Positions 58,080 to 64,000 of a DNA stretch of 64,000 nucleotides are shown here, piece after piece. This stretch comes from Carallia brachiata (lineage: Eukaryota > Streptophyta > Magnoliopsida > Malpighiales > Rhizophoraceae), in the NCBI GenBank assembly GCA_021464245.1, contig JADCRB010000020.1, positions 1,632,502-1,696,501 of the forward strand, in the 5' to 3' direction. How positions within the stretch are numbered: position 1 is the stretch's first letter; each line of letters opens with the position of its first letter. A model generated the notes under the pieces. The model worked only from the letters and a program-made list of their open reading frames with translations. It ran no database searches and was not told the DNA's origin. The position numbers and the translations under genes are program-made.

Positions 58080-59342
58080 TCAATGTCCGTGGTTTGAGGC
58101 GCCTGGTGGCATGTCTTGCAGCAGACTCGGACAAAATGAGTCCTTCGAGTCGTCCTCCATTAAATAGTCATTATCATTACAGTCCTTACGTGATTCAGCA
58201 AATAATCGTGGGACCAGAGGAATGTAAAGTGGTGAAGTCTTGTTCTGGAGCTTCAAGACACAGGTGTTGCAAACATGTTTGTCTACTAAAATCACTCTTG
58301 TCAGCTGCAGTTCGCAAATTGTTTGAGCTTTGAAGAACCGATAGCAGGTCATCAATGTTCGCTGGAACACTGATTGAAATATCATCAAGAATGGGGTCTT
58401 CATATCCAAAGGTTGTTGTTCCCATCCCTGCTCCAACTGAAACCTCTTTCTGAAACCTGCTTTCCTGAAGCAAAAACCCGGAAGTTTCTGGTGCTTCATT
58501 CTCTGATAACCCATTAGTGGCGGTGCTATTCGTCCATGTAGACTGCATTTGCAGGTTTTTGTTTAACCCTTGATGTCTCTTTATCAATCATCAAATAGTT
58601 GGGCTCAATGTACTTGGGGGTTTCAATCAGCTCAGGATCACAAACTTGAAACTGAGCATCATCAATTCTTTGTTCTGTTTCTTCCTTCATGTTATTCAAC
58701 TTTCTCTTTTTGGGTTAATTTTTTGTACTCTATCTGAATTTTCCTTATATTCCTTATCCTTTGCAGGCATTTTCTTCAACCTGCCACCCTTTTCTGATTT
58801 CCTTCAAAAGCAACACCATGACCAGCAGGCTGATTCTTCCTCAACCGACAGAGCACAATGTTGTTGTTCTTCTCGTGGGGGTTTTCCGGACACAAGCTGT
58901 ACTCATGGATTATCCAACCACCGTTGTGGTCAGAACTCTGATTTGTGTAAGTGAACCTCTTCTTGTGGCCCAGAATGCAGCAGCCACCCTCAGCATGTAC
59001 CCAAATACTCTCAGCCGCATTCTTGCACAGCCAAGTACCCTCACCAGACCCAACGGTTCGGTCAATTCTGGACCCCTTTTCAGATTTCTTCTTCAGAGTA
59101 GTAAAGAAGTAAGGATCCTCGATTTCATTCAATTTCTGGCCCTCAAATCTTGTCCCATACTTGCCAGGGCTCTTCTTTGCCATACAAATCAAAATCCCTC
59201 ACGAAGAAACCCTGTTCTGTGGCAAATTCCCAGTCATCTTCTTGTACAGATAGTCAGCCACCAACTCTTGTTCCGTTGGGAAAAACCTCAGCCCTCGAAC
59301 CAACCCCATTCTTGGTATTCTTGATTTGGTTTGTTGCAACAT
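58080..59342 (-). pseudogene. NAC-domain pseudogene (NAC3)
   Basis: The start (ATG at 59342) and opening LRFFPTEQELVADYLYKK are intact. A one-base loss near 59230 then shifts the frame and reaches a stop within ten codons. A one-base gain near 59153 restores the NAC frame for the rest of the domain (DPYFFTTLKKK, GSGEGTWLCKN, WIIHEYSLC, NIVLCRLRKN). Further shifts follow near 58790, and the nuclear signal region is degraded to INPKKRKLNN. The tail is present in two frames (STATNGLSENEAPETSG…NIDDLLSVLQSS, then FAESRKDCNDNDYLMEDDSKD) to a stop at 58080. The promoter block with TATAAATT is retained. Without its shifts it would resemble NAC2 in length, about 420 residues. Probably dead. Confidence 0.85.
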
Positions 59343-59625
59343 ATTTAATGGAATGGATGTTGCTGTCAAGAATTAATTCAAGATCAGTCACTCTGCTTTG
59401 TCGTTTAGGTAAGTTATTAGGTTTTACGTTTATTGTTTTTCCGAGAAAGAAAACCCAGAGAAAGCGATTGTAAGGAGAATGCAAGTGGGGTTTAAGAAGA
59501 AGAAGCAACAACGAGAAAGAAGAACAGAGGAAAGAAAGACTACAGGACGCGTAAATTTTTGGAATGCAAAATTTCCCACTGGTCAATCTGTAAACGGTTA
59601 CTCTTGATGGGAAAGAAAAGGAATG

Positions 59626-59633
59626 AATTTATA
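59626..59633 (-). promoter_or_regulatory. TATA-like box of NAC3
   Basis: TATAAATT on the minus strand inside ACTATAAATTCATTCC, in the same context as NAC1 and NAC2. Confidence 0.6.
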
Positions 59634-59699
59634 GTAAAATTATTTAGGAAAAATGTAAAGAATCCCTGTGGTCCGAGGACTGGTTTGGTTTGGTCGGTC

Positions 59700-60925
59700 C
59701 CAGCTTAATGATTATGGCTTTTAAGTCTTAATAGAAAATCAAGTGGAAATGTGAAAAATTTAAAATTACTATAAATTATGTTATAAATTAATTTTTTTAA
59801 TATAAAAATATTTATTTTTTAATATATTCTTTTGACATGTATTATGTACAATTAATATGTGATATAAAAAAATTAGAATAAAATAGATTAAACTCATAAA
59901 AATAAAATAAATTAATGAGTACAGATAAAAGTAGCTAGCGTGTAGAACAAAAAAATTAGAATGAAAGAAGTTAAATTCATAAAAATAAATTAAATTAACA
60001 AGTGCAGATAAAAAAGATGAACTAAGCAAAAAAAGGTGAACTAAACTCTGATATCATGACAAAAGTAATACGAGAAAAAGGAATTTGAGAATATAAACAA
60101 TTGTATTACTCAACCGTATAAAGGTGTTTACAAAAAGATCTTATTTATAGGATTGCATATAATTAAATAAGTAAATAATTTATAATAATTTTATAATCTT
60201 GTAATAATTATATAATCATCAAATAATAAAAAAATATATAATAATGAAGAATATTAAAAATATTATTATAATATGAAAAATTATCTTATTATAATTATAT
60301 AATCATTGAATAATAGAACAAATGATACAATAATATAGAATATTAAAGATCTTGGAAGAAATTATTGTAATCTGGATATATAAAGTCCATCTAATTAAGA
60401 TAGATATAGAACGATTCTCAACTTGTAACAATAAAAAAAGGAAAAGAAATGAAGAACATATCTTACATGCTGTTTTTGGTTTTTTACTTCATTTATTCAA
60501 AAAATTTTCTGATTTTGGAATTGGTAGGTAATTATAGTTATTGATCATCGGGTAAGATTGACATAAACGAATTATCCGCTGTATTTTTTATGTGATAAGA
60601 GAAAGATATGTTAAATATGATAATTGCAAAGTAATTATTTCTTTAAAAATAATTTTCACCAAAATAAGTCAAATAATTTGTACATGATAACTATGCCAAC
60701 TATAAACATGTATCCATTCTACTTTCTATAGAACTTTATTTGTTTACAAACTCAAAAATGCGAATTGAGTTGATCAGTTCAAAGACAAGAATTAGACATG
60801 AATAGGAAACCCTGATATGCGAATAATCATACAATTAATAGGTGCAAATATCCATCCCCAAATATAATCAAAGTCACTACAACATCCCTTCACACACAAT
60901 ATACATATTGTTTTTTTTTTTCTCT

Positions 60926-60963
<38 letters not shown>

Positions 60964-61489
60964 ATAAAAAAAAAAAGAGTTATTGCAATACACATACTGA
61001 TCAATTATCGGACACTCTTCAAGTCACCATAACATAACAAATCCGTTTCTCTTTTCAGTTTTCCCACAACTTCAAACAAATTGGGGTGCTCGCCCAAATA
61101 ATGTGGCTGAGACAAAATTTAAAAAATGACATCATCGATTTTATCATTCAAACTACAAGTTGCCCCAACAAGAATTTCTTGTCGTACTTGATATCCTTCA
61201 TGCTTCACATTGAATTTATAAATATATACGTATTTATAGAGTTTTATACATATATATGGTATATGGGTCAGCTGGCGCCTTCTCTCTTTGTTTAAACCTT
61301 CCCTTTTAAGCTCTACGAAGCAATTGAAGGATGTATGAAAAAAACAAAAGAATCACAAGTCACACAGCGCTTCCATTATACACATGATGATTGATTCATT
61401 CCTAATGACATCTTTTTCTTCAGAAAATCTCACATTCGTTCTCACAAATGATCCCTTTGTATGAGTAATTTACATTTGTCATTATGAAA
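59700..61489. other. AT-rich intergenic DNA
   Basis: Simple AT-rich sequence with a (TA)n run at 60931-60961. No gene or classified element is supported. Confidence 0.6.
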
Positions 61490-62053
61490 ATATGGTGTAT
61501 TTACAACTGACATCCCCTAAGTTTGGAAATTATAAAAAACATACCAAGTTTTATTTACGGTTACAATAAACATATTTCGTCAAGTGGCCGTTAGTAAAAG
61601 TTATTTTTAATTGCAAAAATGTCATTATAAATGGGCTAAAGGGTTTAAAATGCCCTCAAATGTACAATATCTAAAAAATAGCCGTTGCACCATTGTTTTT
61701 GCAGCCAAAAAAATAACAAAAAGAACAAAAGTGGCCGTTGGAGCTTTTTTCCATATATATCCAAAAGACAAAATCAGGATCTTCATTCATTTTCTTCAAC
61801 AGCTTCCATCTCCATATAAGTGGCCGTTAGTAAAAGTTGTTTTTAATTGCAAAAATGCCATTATAAATGGGCTAAAGGGTCTAAAATGCCCTCAAATGTA
61901 CAATACCCAAAAAATAGCCGTTGCACCATTATTTTTGCAGTCAAAAAAATAACAAACGGAACAAAAGTGGCTGTTGGAGCTTTTTTCCACATATATCCAA
62001 AAGACAAAATCAGGATCTTCATTTATTTTCTTCAACAGCTTCCATTTTTTCCT
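61490..62053. mobile_element. Terminal region of a Mutator-like element, with tandem ~236-bp duplication
   Basis: 61490-61580 matches the motif order at 21826-21900. From 61582 a 236-bp unit (AAGTGGCCGTTAGTAAAAGT ... CAACAGCTTCCAT) is repeated at 61818-62053 with about a dozen differences. The duplicated unit reaches to within 80 bases of the GRF gene start, so it doubles the gene's promoter or leader. The element boundary and target repeat were not located. Confidence 0.55.
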
Positions 62054-62129
62054 TTCCATCTCCATTAGCAGCTTCTCAAAACCCCTTCCCTTCTTTTTCT
62101 TCATCACTCCAACCTAATCACAAGGTCAA

Positions 62130-62543
62130 ATGTCTCATTCTACCACAAGCTCAAATATGTTTGAAGGGCCAAAGTTCAAGAATATACAATGCAGAGCATG
62201 CAACAAACGAGCAACAGTGAGAATTTCAGAGTCAGAAAAGAACAAAAATAGATTGTATTATTGCTGTGAAGAGAAAAATTGCAGTGCTTCATTCCTAGGT
62301 TGGTGTCTACCACTTAATAGATACAATGATTATAATAATGCAGTTGTGATTAGGGAACAACAAGTGGAAGCAAGTGCCATAGTTGCAGAATTGCAAAAAA
62401 TGAGAGGAGATTTTAGAGACATATATGTGAAGATACGCACCATGGACATGACAACCCAAACAATTAAGATGCTTGTAATGCTACTTTTTTTTCTTACTGT
62501 TGTATTAAATGTCTTAGTGATTGTAGCACTTTGCATTAAGTAA
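62130..62543 (+). CDS. GRF-type zinc finger protein with C-terminal membrane anchor
   Basis: 137 residues from the ATG at 62130, single exon. Residues ~19-60 form a GRF zinc finger (C21-R-A-C24, C45/C46, C51, then the aromatic FLGW). A helical charged region follows (REQQVEASAIVAELQKMRGDFRDIYVKI). A hydrophobic segment (~112-135, MLVMLLFFLTVVLNVLVIVA) anchors the end. GRF fingers bind single-stranded DNA or RNA in other proteins. Small plant GRF-plus-membrane proteins exist in many copies and are commonly found with transposons; their role is not known. It lies between a Mutator-like terminus and a convergent transposase relic, so it may be cargo or a second gene of the element. Confidence 0.75.
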   Translation: MSHSTTSSNMFEGPKFKNIQCRACNKRATVRISESEKNKNRLYYCCEEKNCSASFLGWCLPLNRYNDYNNAVVIREQQVEASAIVAELQKMRGDFRDIYVKIRTMDMTTQTIKMLVMLLFFLTVVLNVLVIVALCIK

Positions 62544-62679
62544 AAGAGTATCCCATAAGTGTCAGTTTGAAGTTTGTGAAACTGTTGGTTATGATTGTGG
62601 AGTGTAAGTCTCCTGGGAAGTTATAGGTTGCGCTTGTGAATTCTAGGATGTATCTCTCTTGTCAGTTTTTTCCTTCTTA

Positions 62680-64000
62680 TTTGCCTGAGAAAAAAACATA
62701 TATTAGTAACATTTGGTTATTGGTTTATTATAAAAAGTAATTGAAAATTCTGTCACCTTTTTACTTCTTGCATTTGAAGTTGGTCTTCTCTTTGATTTGA
62801 GATTGGAATTGCTAGGTTTAGGTTGTTTATTCCCTTCAGTTGTCACTTGTTCATTACCTTGTTTGGACACTTTCTACATAAAAGCAAATGAAAGTGATAA
62901 TCTAACAACATAAATATTATCAAGAATCTTGAAAACAAAACTAATTACCTCACTGCATCCTCTTGCATTATGATCATACTTCTTACAGATACCACATTTC
63001 ACTGTTGCTGCTCTTGTTCTCTCTGGTTTTTCTTCTTCTTTCTCTCTTGTTCTAATTCTTTTTGGCCTCCAAGTGGATCTCTTCAATTTAGGTGCCTGGA
63101 TTTTTTTGGCTCCTTCAACAGGGTCTAAATTGCCCTCATAAAGTGGATGAACAACTTCTTTATGTGCTGCCATATACTTTTCAATAGTGTAGGCTTCATC
63201 ACAGTAGTCCTCTAGGTTTGTCCTTATCTAGCCCACACAACAAGCTACATGCTTACAAGGAATTCATGAAATCTCCCACTCTCTACAACTACAAGTACCC
63301 CTCAACAAACAAACTGAAAACTTTTCAATGTCATCCATCATTTGAAACTCATTTTGGCTAGCTGGAACAATCTGCAAATGCCTTGCTTGAGCAGAAATCT
63401 TCTCCAATCTAGACCTTACCCTATTTGTCACTTTTCCCTCCCAACTTGCTGCCTTTGCATATCTTTTATACAAGTACCCCTCAACAAACAAACTGAAAAC
63501 TTTTCAATGTCATCCATCATTTGAAACTCATTTTGGCTAGCTGGAGCAATCTGCAAATGCCTTGCTTGAGCAGAAATCTTCTCCAATCTAGACCTTACCC
63601 TCTTTGTCACTTTTCCCTCCCAACTTGCTGCCTTTGCATATCTTTTATGCAATCAAGCCATAATCTTAATTCTAATATTTTCCAAGAGGGCCAACACTAG
63701 TTTGTTCCTAAATTTTCCTATTCAATGATTGAAGGATTCTGTCATATTGTTAGTCACATGATCACTCTTGACTTCTAGATCAAACCTCCATCTCTGCCAT
63801 TGATTCCCTTATATGTCAGTCAAATACTTTACAGCTTGAGGATCTTTAGACACATCAGCAATCTCCTTCATGGCCTTCAAGTGATTTACATAATAGTAGG
63901 CCTTGTTGGCTTTCCAGAACAATTCTCTCAACTCCACACCAGGCCACTTAGACCTAAAATTGACATATATATGCCTAGCACACTTTCTGTGCATTGCATC
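62680..64000 (-). pseudogene. Mutator-like (MuDR-type) transposase, 3' part, degenerate, cut by window edge
   Basis: Reading from the edge: CARHIYVNFRSKWPG and ELRELFWKANKAY (63994-63809, ended by a stop). Then NNMTESFNH and KRVRSRLEKISAQARHLQI, a SWIM-type zinc motif CSCREWEIS...IPCKHVACC near 63245-63295 interrupted by a TGA, EAYTIEKYMAAHKEVVHP, a basic region, and a CCHC knuckle CGICKKYDHNARGC near 62950. A spliced tail follows (donor GAG|GTAATT near 62949, acceptor TTTATGTAG). This order (transposase core end, SWIM, knuckle) is typical of plant MULE transposases. In-frame stops and a 179-bp tandem duplication make it non-functional. The N-terminal part is beyond the window. Confidence 0.85.
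63292..63649. repeat. 179-bp tandem duplication inside the transposase
   Basis: 63292-63470 is repeated at 63471-63649 with only about two differences (GGAACAATC/GGAGCAATC and CCCTATTTG/CCCTCTTTG). Because 179 is not a multiple of three, the duplication shifts the frame. The high identity makes it the youngest visible lesion in this gene. Confidence 0.93.

Noticed and set aside
61611..61952. 113-codon open frame upstream of the GRF gene
   Set aside because: It arises from reading through the 236-bp tandem repeat, and the second unit is read in a different frame from the first.

Overview
The window is nuclear DNA from a dicot plant, probably a woody rosid. It is about two-thirds A+T. Genes have canonical GT-AG introns, and the products (NAC factors, an LRR receptor pseudokinase, a small purple acid phosphatase) are plant families. 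Gene density is low. The space between genes holds Ty1-copia, hAT-like, MITE, SINE, LINE and Mutator-like sequence. No organellar, bacterial or CRISPR features were seen.

Layout. 1-9.7 kb is mostly non-coding, with a ~95-bp tandem array at 2.47-2.9 kb and degenerate repeats. 9.7-10.4 kb holds exons of a small unidentified minus-strand gene. 13.0-20.6 kb is a five-exon TIPIN/Swi3-type replication-fork protein with an N-terminal CCHC knuckle. Its only plausible start codon is one base out of frame. 22.5-23.3 kb has a small secreted-looking ORF and a LINE remnant. 24.5-25.5 kb is an intact single-exon NAC gene (NAC1). 26.5-29.2 kb carries a SINE and two hAT-like non-autonomous elements. 30.8-32.8 kb is a seven-exon purple acid phosphatase. 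35.5-42.8 kb is a second NAC gene (NAC2), split by a 6.0-kb copia element with nearly identical LTRs and a perfect 5-bp target duplication. 43.8-52.3 kb is a minus-strand LRR receptor pseudokinase with one 6.4-kb intron. 56.8-59.3 kb holds a NAC tail fragment (NAC4) and a frameshifted NAC pseudogene (NAC3), both on the minus strand. 61.5-64 kb looks like a Mutator-like element with a GRF-zinc-finger/membrane ORF and a decayed transposase running off the edge.

How it fits together. The NAC copies form a local cluster that grew by direct and inverted duplication and is decaying. NAC1 is intact but shortened, NAC2 is interrupted, NAC3 is frameshifted and NAC4 is a fragment. The most unusual signal is in the copia element. 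Its primer-binding position, 2 nt after the 5' LTR, does not match a tRNA CCA end. It is an exact 14-nt reverse complement of a site inside the LTR, which suggests self-primed reverse transcription. All positions, splice sites and comparisons were read by eye; no search or alignment was run.
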